From Chrysogorgia sp. JL179-B06 (lineage: Eukaryota > Cnidaria > Anthozoa > Scleralcyonacea > Chrysogorgiidae): a DNA stretch of 64,000 nucleotides. Each line of letters opens with the position of its first letter. Position 1 is the first letter of the stretch. Shown here piece by piece: positions 1 to 13,099 of this stretch. The notes under the pieces were generated by a model, which was given only the letters and a program-made list of their open reading frames with translations, did not search any database and had not been told where the DNA came from. Position numbers and translations under genes: made by a program. The stretch is taken from positions 241,001 through 305,000 of the forward strand of contig JAYKKM010000505.1 of NCBI GenBank assembly GCA_035772405.1, in the 5' to 3' direction.

Positions 1-1104
1 AAAATGTAATGGCGTATACTCTGACTGGCTACCTATTGCGTTGCGGTGTTCCACAAGGAAGCCTACTGGGACCATTATTATTTAACATCTTTGTAAACGA
101 TGTGAATTATACAGTTGGAAATTCATCCCTTCGATTGTATGCTGACGATACCACCCAATATGCCCATGATACTAGCCCAGCTATTCTTGAATATACCCTT
201 AATCAGGATATTTGTACACTATCTGCCTGGTTAATGCTAACTATCTCCATATTAATGGTGAAAAAACTCAAGCAATGATACTGGGAAAGTCTCAATATAG
301 TTATGATTTGAAAGTTGACAATCAAACTATCAAAACCGAAGATACTCTGAAAATTCTGGGAGTAACATTAGCGAAGAGCTGAATTTTAACCTTATATCAA
401 GGATACTCTTAGGAAAGCGTTTGCCAAGATTGCTGCCCTACGACGACTGAAACGTATGGTGCCAAAAGAAACATTAATTAAGCTATATAAGGCTTATGTT
501 TTACCGCATCTTGAATACTGTAGCCCATTGCTTTTAGGCATTAGTAAAACACTTAAAAATAAATTAGAAAACGCTAATTATTATGGCTTACGTACATTGA
601 TGAAATTAGGAAGAAATGTGTGTTGAATCGGTTTTGAATTTAGCAACTATGCGCTCGCTTGAACATAGGAGAGTTCGAGCAGTCATTAATAATATTCTAT
701 AAAAGTTTCAAGCAAAATGGCCCTTACCTATATTTCTAATTTATTTAAACTTCGTAATACTCCATATGCTTTAAGAGGTAGTGGGCATAATGTGGTACAG
801 GATGTGTATAACAGTCGTTATTTGCATAATTCCATAAGTATATTATTTCCCATATCTGGAATCAGTTACCACTTTCTGCCAAGTCATACCTCATTATTTT
901 GAATTTAGAAACCAGATTCACCAATCTGATTTACTTGGCTGTCAATGTTATGCATTGCATTTAGTATTAGTATACAGATTATTAATTAATTAATACCATG
1001 TAAATATTTTTTTATATTGGTAAATAGGTAATATTGTCGAGCACTTCTATCATGAGCCCCTGGCTCGAGTGATTGGGCAACCACACTCTGTGTCATTCGA
1101 CATT
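1..1104 (+). mobile_element. LINE A: 3' part of a non-LTR retrotransposon, decayed
   Basis: This is the 3' part of a LINE cut off by the window edge. The reverse transcriptase starts in the palm with GVPQGS at base 45 and the catalytic YADD at 138-149. Further on are the LKILGVT block (about 345-367), the HLEYC block at about 507, an NSRYLHNS block near 808 and a cysteine-rich end CQCYAL near 940. This order is what CR1/L2-type LINEs of cnidarians usually show. The copy is dead: the frame shifts near base 240 and again around 365-395, and stops follow (for example near 623). The plus-strand reading frame 9-278 covers only the palm. The 3' UTR (about 960-1104) has no coding sequence. The LINE call is firm; the exact clade is inferred. 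Confidence 0.85.
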
Positions 1105-1139
1105 AAATAAATTATTCTATTCTATTATTCTATTCTATT
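1105..1139 (+). repeat. LINE A 3' tail, (TTCTA)-like microsatellite
   Basis: The LINE ends in AAATAAATT followed by repeated ATTCTATTCTATT. Short tandem repeats of this kind are the usual 3' tails of CR1/L2 LINEs, where reverse transcription starts. Satellite array 1 begins immediately after it, without unique sequence between. Confidence 0.7.
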
Positions 1140-3090
1140 GCCTTGCTACATTTCATTGCTACATTGCAACATTGCATTGCTACATTGCAACATTGCATTG
1201 CTACATTGCAACATTGCATTGCTACATTGCAACATTGCATTGCTACATTGCAACATTGCATTGCTACATTGCAACATTGCATTGCTACATTGCATTGCAT
1301 TGCTACATTGTATTGCATTGCTACATTACATTGTATTGCTACATTGCATTGCATTGCTACATTGCATTGCTAAATTGCAACATTGCATTGCTACATTGCA
1401 ACATTGCATTGCTACATTGCAACATTGCATTGCTACATTGCAAAATTGCATTGCCACATTGCATTGCTCCATTGCAACATTACATTGCTATATTCAACAT
1501 TGCATTGCTACATTGCGACATTGCATTGCTACATTGCAACACTGCATTGCTACATTGCAACATTACATTCCTACATTGCAACATTGCATTGCTACATTGC
1601 ATTTCATTGCTACATTGCATTGCTACATTGCTACATTACATTGCATTGCTACATTGCATTGCTACATTGCATTGCTACATTGCTTATATTGCATTGCTAC
1701 ATTGCATTGCTACATTGCTACGTTGCATTGCTACATTGCATTGCATTGCTACATTACATTGCATTGCTAGATTGCATTGCATTGCTATATTGCATTGCAT
1801 TGCTACATTGCATTGCATTGCTACATTGCATTGCATTGCTACATTGCATTGCATTGCTACATTGCTGCATTGCAACATTGCGTTGCTACATTGCAACATT
1901 GCATTGCTATATTGCAACATCGCATTGCTACATTGCAACATTGCATTGCTACATTGTTACATTACATTGCTACATTGCTACATTGCATTGCTACATTGCA
2001 ACATTGCATTGCTACATTGCAACATTGCATTGCTACATTGCAACATTGCATAGCTACATTGCAACATTGCATTGCTACATTGCATTGCTACATTGGAACA
2101 TTGCATTGCTACATTGCATTGCTTTGCTACATTGCATTGCATTGCTACATTACATTGCATTGCTACTTTGCATTGCATTGCTACATTGCATTGCATTGCT
2201 ACATTGAATTGCATTGCTACATTGCATTGCTAAATTGCAACATTTAATTGCTAAATTGCAACATTGCATTGCTACATTGCAACATTGCATTGCTACATTG
2301 CAACATTGCATTTGCTACATTGCAACATTGCATTGCTACATTGCAACATTGCATTGCTACATTGCATTGCTACATTGCATTACATTGCTACATTGCATTG
2401 CATTGCTACATTGCATTGCATTGCATTGCTACATTACATTGCATTGCTACATTGCATTGCATTGCTACATTGCATTGCATTGCTACATTGAATTACATTG
2501 CTACAGTGCTGCATTGAAACATTGCATTGCTAAATTGCAACATTGCATTGCTAAATTGCAACATCGCATTGCTACATTGCAACATCGCATTGCTACATTG
2601 CAACGTCGCATTGCTACATTGCAACATTGCATTGATACATTGCAACATTGCATTGCTACATTGCAACATTGCATTGCTACATTGCAACATTGCATTGCTA
2701 CATAGCTACATTGCATTGCTACATAGCTACATTGCATTGCTACATTGCTACATTGCATTGCTACATTGCTACATTGCATTGCTACATTGCTACAATGCAA
2801 CATTACATTGCTACATTGCACCATTGCATTGCTACATTGCAACATTGCATTGCTACATTACAACATTGCATTGCTACATTGTATTGCATTGCTACATTGC
2901 ATTGTATTGCAACATTGCATTGCTAAATTGTATTGCATTGCTGCATTGCTACATTGCATTGCTACATTGCATTGCAACATTGCTACATTGCATTGCTACA
3001 TTGCAACATTGCATTGCTACATTGCAACATTGCATTGCTCCATTGCAACATTGCATTGCTCCATTGCAACATTGCATTGCTACATTGCAA
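1138..3090. repeat. Array 1 long tile, copy 1
   Basis: This stretch recurs at 7964-9920 with an offset of 6826-6830 bp and nearly identical word order, including rare variants such as CTACAGTGCTGCATTGAAAC (about 2500) and the CATAGC words near 2703 and 2727. The left edge of the array therefore lies inside a sequence that also occurs deep in the array. Confidence 0.85.
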
Positions 3091-6000
3091 CATTGCATTG
3101 CTACATTGCAACATTGCATTGCTACATTGAAACATTGCATTGCTACATTGCAACATTGCATTGCTACATTGCAACATTGCATTGCAACATTGCAACATTG
3201 CATTGCAACATTGCATTGCAACATTGCATTGCAACATTGCATTGCTACATTGCAACATTGCATTGCTACATTGCATTGCATTGCTACATTGCATTGTATT
3301 GCTACATTGCATTGCATTGCTACATTGCATTGCATTGCTACATTGCATTGCGACATTGCTACATTGCATTGCTATATTGCTACATTGCGAAGTTTCATTG
3401 CTACATTGCAACATTGCATTGGTACATTGCAACATTGCATTGCTACATTGCTTCATCGCATTGCTACATTGCAACATTGCATTGCTACATTGCAACATTG
3501 CATTGCTACATTGCAACATTGCATAGCTACATTGCAACATTGCCTTGCTACATTGCATTGCTACATTGCAACATTGCATTGCTACATTGCAACATTGCAT
3601 TGCTACATTGCAACATTGCATTGCTACATTGTAACATTGCATTGCTAAATTGCAACATTGCATTGCTACATTGCAACATTGCATTGCTACATTGCATTGC
3701 ATTGCTACATTGCATTGCATTGCTACATTACATTCTATTGCTACATTGCATTGCATTGCTACATTGCATTGCTAAATTGCAACATTGCATTGCTACATTG
3801 CAACATTGCATTGCTACATTGCAACATTGCATTGCTACATTGCAACATTGCATTGCTACATTGCAACATTGCATTGCTCCATTGCAACATTACATTGCTA
3901 TATTCAACATTGCATTGCTACATTACGACATTGCATTGCTACACTACAATACTGCATTACTACATTGCATTCCTACATTGCAACATTGCATTGCTACATT
4001 GCATTGCTACATTGCTACATTACATTGCATTGCAACATTGCATTGCTACATTGCAACATTGCCTTGCTACATTGCATTGCTACATTGCAGCATTGCATTG
4101 CTACATTGAAACATTGCATTGCTACATTGCAACATTGCATTGCTACATTGCAACATTGCATTGCTACATTGAAACATTGCATTGCTACATTGCAACATTG
4201 CATTGCTACATTGCAACATTGCATTGCAACATTGCAACATTGCATTGCAACATTGCATTGCAACATTGCATTGCTACATTGCAACATTGCATTGCTACAT
4301 TGCATTGCATTGCTACATTGCATTGTATTGCTACATGGCATTGCATTGCTACATTGCATTGCATTGCTACATTGCATTGCTACATTGCTACATTGCATTG
4401 CTATATTGCTACATTGCGACGTTTCATTGCTACATTGCAACATTGCATTGGTACATTGCAACATTGCATTGCTACATTGCAACATTACATTGCTACCTTG
4501 CACCATTACATTGCTACATTACAACATTGCATTGCTACATTGTATTGCATTGCTACATTGCTACATTGCATTGCTACATTGCATCATTGCATTGCTACAT
4601 TGCAAAATCGCATTGCCACATTGCATTGCTCCATTGCAAAATTACATTACTATATTCAACATTGCATTGCTACATTGCGACATTGCATTGCTACATTGCA
4701 ACACTGCATTGCTACATTGCATTGCAACGTTACATTGCTACATTGCAACATTGCATTGCAATATTACAACATTGCATTGCTACATTGCAACATTACATTG
4801 CTACATTGCACCATTGCATTGCTACATTGCAACATTTCATTCCTACATTGCAACATTGAACTGCTACATTGTATTGCATTGCTACATTGCATTGTATTAC
4901 TACATTGCATTGCATTGCTACATTGCATTGCTACATTGCTACATTGTATTGCTATATTGCTACATTGCGACGTTTCATTGCTACATTGCAACATTGCAAC
5001 ATTGCATTGCTACATTGCAACATTGCATTGCTACATTGCACCATTACATTGCTACATTACAACATTGCATTGCTACATTGTATTGCATTGCTACATTGCT
5101 ACATTGTATTGCTACATTTCATTGCATTGCTACATTGCATTGCATGGCTACATGGCATTGCTGCATTGCTACATTGCTATATTGCATTGCTACATTGCTA
5201 CATTGCATTGCAACATTGCTACATTGCATTGCTACACTGCATTGCTACATTGCTACATTGCATTGCTACATTGCTACATTGCGACATTGCATTGCTGAAT
5301 TGCAACGTTACATTGCTACATTGCAACATTGCATTGCTACATTGTATTGCATTGCTATATTGCATTGTATTACTACATTGCATTGCATTGCTACATTGCA
5401 TTGCATTGCTACATTGCTAACATTGCATTGCTGCATTGCTACATTGCATTGCTACATTGCTACACTGCATTGCTACATTGCTACATTGCATTGCTACATT
5501 GCTACATTGCTTTGCCACATTGCAACATTCTATTGCTACACTGCAACATTGCATTGCTACATGGAACATTGCATTGCTACATTGAAACATTGCATTGCTA
5601 CATTGCATATGCAAACATTGCATTGCTACATTGCAGCATTGCATTGCTACATTGTAACATTGCATTGCTACATTGCTACATTGCATTGCTACATTGCAAC
5701 ATTGCTTTGCTACATTGCAACATTGCATTGCTACATTGCAACATTGCATTGCTACATTGCAACATTGCATTGCTACATTGCAACATTACATTGCTACATT
5801 GCAACATTGCATTGCTACATTGCAACATTACATTGCTACATTGCAACATTGCATTGCTACATTGCATTGCATTGCTACATTGCATTGCATTGCTACATTG
5901 CATTGCATTGCTACATTACATTGCATTGCTACATTGCATTGCATTGCTACATTGCATTGCATTGCTACATTGCATTGCTAAATTGCAACATAGCATTGCT

Positions 6001-7963
6001 AAATTGCAACATTGCATTGCTACATTGCTACATTGCATTGCTACATTGCATTGCATTGCTACATTGCATTGCATTGCTACATTGCATTGCATTGCTACAT
6101 TGCATTGCATTGCTACATTGCATTGCTGTATTTCTACATTGCTACATTGCATTGCTACATTGCTACATTGCATTGCAACATTGCTACATTGCATTGCTAC
6201 ACTGCATTGCTACATTGCTACATTGCATTGCTACATTGCGAAATTGCATTGCTGAATTGCAACGTTACATTGCTACATTGCAACATTGCATTGCTACATT
6301 GTATTACATTGCTATATTGCATTGTATTACTACATTGCATTGCATTGCTACATAGCATTGCATTGCTACATTGCTACATTGCATTGCTACATTGCTACAT
6401 TGCATTGCTACATTGCTACATTGTATTGCTACATTGCTACATTGCATTGCTACATTGCTGCATTGCTGCATTGCATTGATACATTGTTGCATTGCTGCAT
6501 TGCATTGCTACATTGCTACATTGCTTTGCTATATTGCGATATTGCATTGCTACATTGCATTGCTACATTGCAACATTGCATTGCTACATTGCAATATTCT
6601 ATTGCTACATGGAACATTGCATTGCTACATTTAAACATTGCATTGCTACATTGCATATGCAACATTGCATTGCTACATTGCAAAATTGCATTGCTACATT
6701 GCTACATTGCTTTGCTACATTGCAACATTGCATTGCTACATTGCAACATTGCATTGCTACATTGCAACATTGCATTGCTACATTGCATTGCATTGCTACA
6801 TTGCATTGCTTTGCTACATTACATTGCATTGCTACATTGCATTGCATTGCTACATTGCATTGCTTTGCTACATTGCATTGCTAAATTGCAACATTGCATT
6901 GCTAAATTGCAACATTGCATAGCTACATTGCTACATTGCATAGCTACATTGCATTGCATTGCTACATTGCATTGCATTGCTACATTGCATTGCTGTATTG
7001 CTACTTTGCAACATTGCATTGCTACATTGCAACATTGCATTGCTACATTGCAACATTGCATTGCTACATTGCAACATTGCATTGCTACATTGCAAAATTG
7101 CATTGCCACATTGCATTGCTCCATTGCAACATTACATTGCTATATTCAACATTGCATTGCTACATTGCGACATTGCATTGCTACATTGCAACACTGCATT
7201 GCTACATTGCAACATTACATTCCTATGTTGCAACATTGCATTGCCACATTGCATTTCATTGCTACATTGCATTGCTACATTGCTACATTACATTGCATTG
7301 CTACATTGCATTGCTACATGGAACATTGCATTGCTACATTGAAACATTGCATTGCTACATTGCATATGCAACATTGCATTGCTACATTGCAACATTGCAT
7401 TGCTACATTGCTACATTGCTTTGCTACATTGCAACATTGCATTGCTACTTTGCAACATTGCATTGCTACATTGCAACATTGCATAGTTACATTCCAACAT
7501 TGCCTTGCTACATTGCATTGCTACATTGCAACATTGCATTGCTACATTGCAACATTGCATTGCTACATTGCAACATAGCATTGCTACATTGCAACATTTC
7601 ATTGCTACATTGCAACATTGCATTGCTACATTGCAACATTGCATTGCTACATTGCATTGCATTGCTACATTACATTGTATTGCTACATTGTATTGCATTG
7701 CTACATTGCAAAATGGCATTGCCACATTGCATTGCTCCATTGCAACATTACATTGCTATATTCAACATTGCATTGCTACATTGCGACATTGCATTGCTAC
7801 ATTGCAACACTGCATTGCTACATTGCAACATTACATTCCTACATTGCAACATTGCATTGCTACATTGCATTTCATTGCTACATTGCATTGCTACGTTGCT
7901 ACATTACATTGCATTGCAACATTGCATTGCTACATTGCAACATTGCATAGCTACATTGCAACA

Positions 7964-9920
7964 TTGCCTTGCTACATTTCATTGCTACATTGCAACATTG
8001 CATTGCTACATTGCAACATTGCATTGCTACATTGCAACATTGCATTGCTACATTGCAACATTGCATTGCTACATTGCAACATTGCATTGCTACATTGCAA
8101 CATTGCATTGCTACATTGCATTGCATTGCTACATTGCATTGCATTGCTACATTACATTGTATTGCTACATTGCATTGCATTCCTACATTGCATTGCATTG
8201 CTAAATTGCAACATTGCATTGCTACATTGCAACATTGCATTGCTACATTGCAACATTGCATTGCTACATTGCAAAATTGCATTGCCACATTGCATTGCTC
8301 CATTGCAACATTACATTGCTATATTCAACATTGCATTGCTACATTTCGACATTGCATTGCTACATTGCAACACTGCATTGCTACATTGCAACATTACATT
8401 CCTACATTGCAACATTGCATTGCTACATTGCATTTCATTGCTACATTGCATTGCTACATTGCTACATTAAATTGCATTGCTACATTGCATTGCTACATTG
8501 CATTGCTACATTGCTATATTGCATTGCTACATTGCATTGCTACGTTGCTACGTTGCATTGCTACATTGTATTGCATTGCTACATTGCATTGCATTGCTAG
8601 AATGCATTGCATTGCTACATTGCATTGCATTGCTACATTGCATTACATTGCTACATTGCATTGCATTGCTACATTGCATTGCATTGCTACATTGCTGCAT
8701 TGCAACATTGCGTTGCTACATTGCAACATTGCATTGCTATATTGCAACATCGCATTGCTACATTGCAACATTGCATTGCTACATTGTTACATTACATTGC
8801 TACATTGCTACATTGCATTGCTACGTTGCAACATTGCATTGCTACATTGCAACATTGCATTGCTACATTGCAACATTGCATAGCTACATTGCAACATTGC
8901 ATTGCTACATTGCATTGCTACATTGGAACATTGCATTGCTACATTGCATTGCTTTGCTACATTGCATTGCATTGCTACATTACATTGCATTGCTACTTTG
9001 CATTGCATTGCTACATTGCATTGCATTGCTACATTGAATTGCATTGCTACATTGCATTGCTAAATTGCAACATTTAATTGCTAAATTGCAACATTGCATT
9101 GCTACATTGCAACATTGCATTGCTACATTGCAACATTGCATTTGCTACATTGCAACATTGCATTGCTACATTGCAACATTGCATTGCTACATTGCATTGC
9201 TACATTGCATTACATTGCTACATTGCATTGCATTGCTACATTGCATTGCATTGCATTGCTACATTACATTGCATTGCTACATTGCATTGCATTGCTACAT
9301 TGCATTGCATTGCTACATTGAATTACATTGCTACAGTGCTGCATTGAAACATTGCATTGCTAAATTGCAACATTGCATTGCTAAATTGCAACATCGCATT
9401 GCTACATTGCAACATCGCATTGCTACATTGCAACGTCGCATTGCTACATTGCAACATTGCATTGATACATTGCAACATTGCATTGCTACATTGCAACATT
9501 GCATTGCTACATTGCAACATTGCATTGCTACATAGCTACATTGCATTGCTACATAGCTACATTGCATTGCTACATTGCTACATTGCATTGCTACATTGCT
9601 ACATTGCATTGCTACATTGCTACAATGCAACATTACATTGCTACATTGCACCATTGCATTGCTACATTGCAACATTGCATTGCTACATTACAACATTGCA
9701 TTGCTACATTGTATTGCATTGCTACATTGCATTGTATTGCTACATTGCATTGCTAAATTGTATTGCATTGCTGCATTGCTACATTGCATTGCTACATTGC
9801 ATTGCAACATTGCTACATTGCATTGCTACATTGCAACATTGCATTGCTACATTGCAACATTGCATTGCTCCATTGCAACATTGCATTGCTCCATTGCAAC
9901 ATTGCATTGCTACATTGCGA
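7964..9920. repeat. Array 1 long tile, copy 2
   Basis: Second copy of the 1138-3090 tile. The match starts at the same ATTGCCTTGCTAC word that opens the array and fades after about 9920, where variants such as CAATTGTGC begin. Rare variants are shared in order, so this is a duplication of a long block and not independent amplification of words. Confidence 0.85.
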
Positions 9921-11738
9921 CATTGCATTGCTACATTGCAACATTGCATTGCTACATTGCAATTGTGCATTGCTACATTGCAATTTTGCATTGCTACATT
10001 GCAACATTGCATTGCTACATTACAACATTGCATTGCTACATTGTATTGCATTGCTACATTGCATTGTATTGCTGCATTGCATTGCTAAATTGTATTGCAT
10101 TGCTGCATTGCTACATTGCATTGCTACATTGCATTGCTACATTGCGACATTGCATTGCTACATTGCAACATTGCATTGCTACATTGCAATTGTGCATTGC
10201 TACATTGCAATTTTGCATTGCTACATTGCAACATTGCATTGCTCCATTGCAACATTGCATTGCTCCATTGCAACATTGCATTGCTACATTGCTACATTGC
10301 ATTGCTACATTGCATTACTACATTGCTACATTGCAGTGCTCCATTGCTACATTGCATTGCTAGATTGCTACATTGCATTGCTACATTGCTACATTGCATT
10401 GCTACACTGCATTGCTACATAGCTACTTTGCATTGCTACATAGCATTACTACATTGCATTGCTACATTGCTACATTGCAACAATGTATTGCTACATTCAA
10501 CATTGCATTGCTACATTGCAACATTGCATTGCTACAATGCAACATTACATTGCTACATTGCACCATTGCATTGCTACATTGCAACATTGCATTGCTACAT
10601 TACAACATTGCATTGCTACATTCAACATTGCATTGCTACATTGCAACATTGCATTGCTACAATGCAACATTACATTGCACCATTGCATTGCTACATTGCA
10701 ACATTGCATTGCTACATTACAACATTGCATTGCTACATTGTATTGCATTGCTACATTGCATTGTATTGCTGCATTGCATTGCTAAATTGTATTGCATTGC
10801 TGCATTGCTACATTGCATTGCTACATTGCATTGCAACATTGCTACATTGCATTGCTACATTGCAACATTGCATTGCTACATTGCAACATTGCATTGCTCC
10901 ATTGCAACATTGCATTGCTCCATTGCAACATTGCATTGCTACATTGCGACATTGCATTGCTACATTGCAACATTGCATTGCTATATTGCAATTTTGCATT
11001 GCTACATTGCAATTTTGCATTTCTACATTGCAACATTGCATTGCTACATTGCAACATTGCATTGCTACATTGCATTACATTGCTACATTGCATTGCTACA
11101 TTGCTACATTGCATTGCTACATTGCATTACTACATTGCTATATTGCAGTGCTCCATTGCTACATTGCATTGCTAGATTGCTACATTGCATTGCTACATTG
11201 CTATATTGCATTGCTACACTGCATTGCTACATAGCTACTTTGCATTGCTACATAGCATTGCTTCATTGCATTGCTACATTGCTACATTGCATTGCTACAT
11301 TGCAGTCCTACATTGCTACATTGCATTGCTACATTGCTACATTGCATTGCTACATTAAATTGCTACATTGCAACATTACATTTCTACATTGCAACATTGC
11401 ATTGCTACATTGCAACATTGCATTGCTACATTGCAACATTGCATTGCTACATTGGAACATTGCATTGCTACATTGCAACATTGCATTTCTAAATTGCAAC
11501 ATTGCACTATTACATTGCAACATTGCAGTATTACATTGCAACGTTGCATTGCTACATTGCAACGTTGCATTGCTACATTGCAACATTACATTGCTACATT
11601 CCAACATTGCATTGCTACATTGCAACATTGCATTGCTACATTGCAACATTGCATTGCTATATTGCAACATTGCATTGCTTTACTACATTGCATTGCATTG
11701 CTACATAGTATTGCATTGCTACATTGCTACATTGCATT

Positions 11739-11753
11739 GCAATGTAATGTTGC
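11739..11753. other. Micro-inversion of satellite near the right edge of array 1
   Basis: The 15-mer GCAATGTAATGTTGC is the reverse complement of GCAACATTACATTGC, a common array word. It is entered through the palindrome CATTGCAATG. It is one of only two places where I saw the satellite change strand. Confidence 0.55.
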
Positions 11754-11845
11754 TACATTGCAACGTTACATTGCTACATTGCAACATTGTTTCACAGGGT
11801 TCTATTTTTGGACCTCTCTTATTTAACTTATTGATAAATAATATA

Positions 11846-12129
11846 CAGTGTGTATAAAAAAAACCGCTTCCGGAAGCAACTGTGAATTAACCTTTTTTTC
11901 AAAGAACCCATTGTAATAGTTTGAAGCCTTTGACACCTCTGAGCAACGAATGCGTAAAAACTAACTTGGATTGCATTCGTATTGAAAACTGCTTTCTCTC
12001 TTCTTGATTAACGCAGCGCTTGGACCATCTTAATTTCCCAGGTGTATAATTTTTGTTTTAATTACAATAGGTCTTTGTAAGAATGCTAATTCATTTTCTA
12101 AGGGTAGCGTTTTTTTTTTATACACACTG
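11846..12129. mobile_element. Mariner/Tc1-like MITE in LINE B
   Basis: A 284 bp element with terminal inverted repeats: left CAGTGTGTATAAAAAAAACC, right end TTTTTTTATACACACTG, each flanked by TA (11844-11845 and 12130-12131). The TA duplication and CAGTG terminus fit the Tc1/mariner superfamily. It has no coding capacity. Removing it with one TA leaves the LINE frame continuous across the site, which independently confirms both edges. Confidence 0.9.
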
Positions 12130-13045
12130 TAGATAGTGTGTTGAAACAATGTGAAATTATTTTGTATGCAGATGACACGGTTGTATACATTGCAGATAAG
12201 ACCTGAGAACAAATCGAGCAACATTTGAATGACGATATCAACCTAATTGCTGATTGGCTTGTGGAGAATAGTCTAATAGTTAACCAGAAAAAGATAAAAA
12301 CGGAATGATTTTTATTTGGCACACATCAAATCCATGGAAATTCAGATGAATGGGGAAAAAATTACGGAATCACAAACTTAGGAATATTTAGGTATCATCA
12401 TGGACAAGAGCCTTAATTACACTTGCCAAACACATGGAAAGGATTTTTAAAAAGTCTTCATCGAGAACAAAATTGCTCTGTCGCATACAACATAATATCA
12501 TTGATATTACCCCTGATGCTTCATTGCAGTAATATCTTTGTTGACATAGCAGAATCAAAGAAGCAACGGTTTGAAGATGTTCAAACCAGAGCCTTAAAAG
12601 TCATCAATGGACAAATAAACTCAGTAAAACTACCCAGAGTAAACTGCATAAGAAACAGAAAATGTGCATTATTTGGAAGTTTTCAAATGTCTGCATGGCC
12701 TAGTGCCCAGTGTTTACCAGATTACTTCATCCGGAGTAATCACACAAAGAATACGCGTGGAAGAGTCTGATCCTTCCAAAAGTTCGAACAGAGTCTGTTC
12801 AAAAATCCTTTGCTTTTTGGGATCAAAAATGTTTATATGAAGTGAAAATTGTGAACTCTATCATGACATACCTTCTCGGATGACGACTTTCATAAATTTT
12901 ACTTTTTATTTAGAACTTTTTGATGACTGTTTTTCGATAACGTATTAATTGGAATTTTATTCTGTATTTGTAACACTTATATCAGGTCCTTGGTTGATAA
13001 CAGTATGTAAATATTACTGAACAATCTAACCTGTATAAATATGAA

Positions 13046-13047
13046 TA

Positions 13048-13084
<37 letters not shown>
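13046..13084 (+). repeat. (ATT)n microsatellite, LINE B tail
   Basis: About 13 ATT units directly after the LINE B 3' UTR. It is the likely 3' tail of that element. Confidence 0.8.
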
Positions 13085-13099
13085 GCTTTAAATTTTTCC

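Larger units (their letters stand above)
1138..11787. repeat. Satellite array 1 (ATTGC word satellite)
   Basis: About 10.65 kb of uninterrupted satellite. It is made of the pentamer ATTGC and the octamers ATTGCTAC and ATTGCAAC in varying order, so common composites are 13 bp (5+8), 18 bp (5+5+8) and 21 bp (8+8+5). Array 1 is rich in the alternating TAC/AAC 21-mer. Variants are mostly single substitutions inside a word (ATTAC, ATTTC, ATCGC, ACGTT). The consensus has no CpG. All three plus frames lack stops and the minus strand has only TAG, which comes from the TAC word, so many long reading frames here are artefacts. No non-satellite island was found inside it. Confidence 0.97.
11788..13085 (+). 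mobile_element. LINE B: 5'-truncated non-LTR retrotransposon, split by a MITE
   Basis: A second LINE copy starts abruptly at the reverse-transcriptase motif VSQGSIFGPLLF (from about 11788), fused directly to satellite. After a MITE (11846-12129) the same frame continues to LYADDTV (catalytic YADD, about 12160) and then decays through stops and frameshifts. Its C-terminal part, VKLPR and the following RNRKCALF block (about 12625-12675) and a conserved PDYF block near 12720, matches the end of cnidarian LINE ORF2. The 3' UTR ends in an (ATT)n tail at 13046-13084. It belongs to a different family from LINE A, judging by its tail and C-terminus. Confidence 0.82.

Noticed and set aside
1105..1180. 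Origin of the satellite from the LINE (TTCTA)n tail
   Set aside because: The first satellite words at 1138 are identical to an internal array position (7964), so the edge is a break in an existing array. The tail sequence differs from the words.
1130..11670. Minus-strand frames of MQCSNA / MQCCNVA repeats
   Set aside because: They are the reverse complement of the same words, open wherever the TAC-derived TAG is out of frame.
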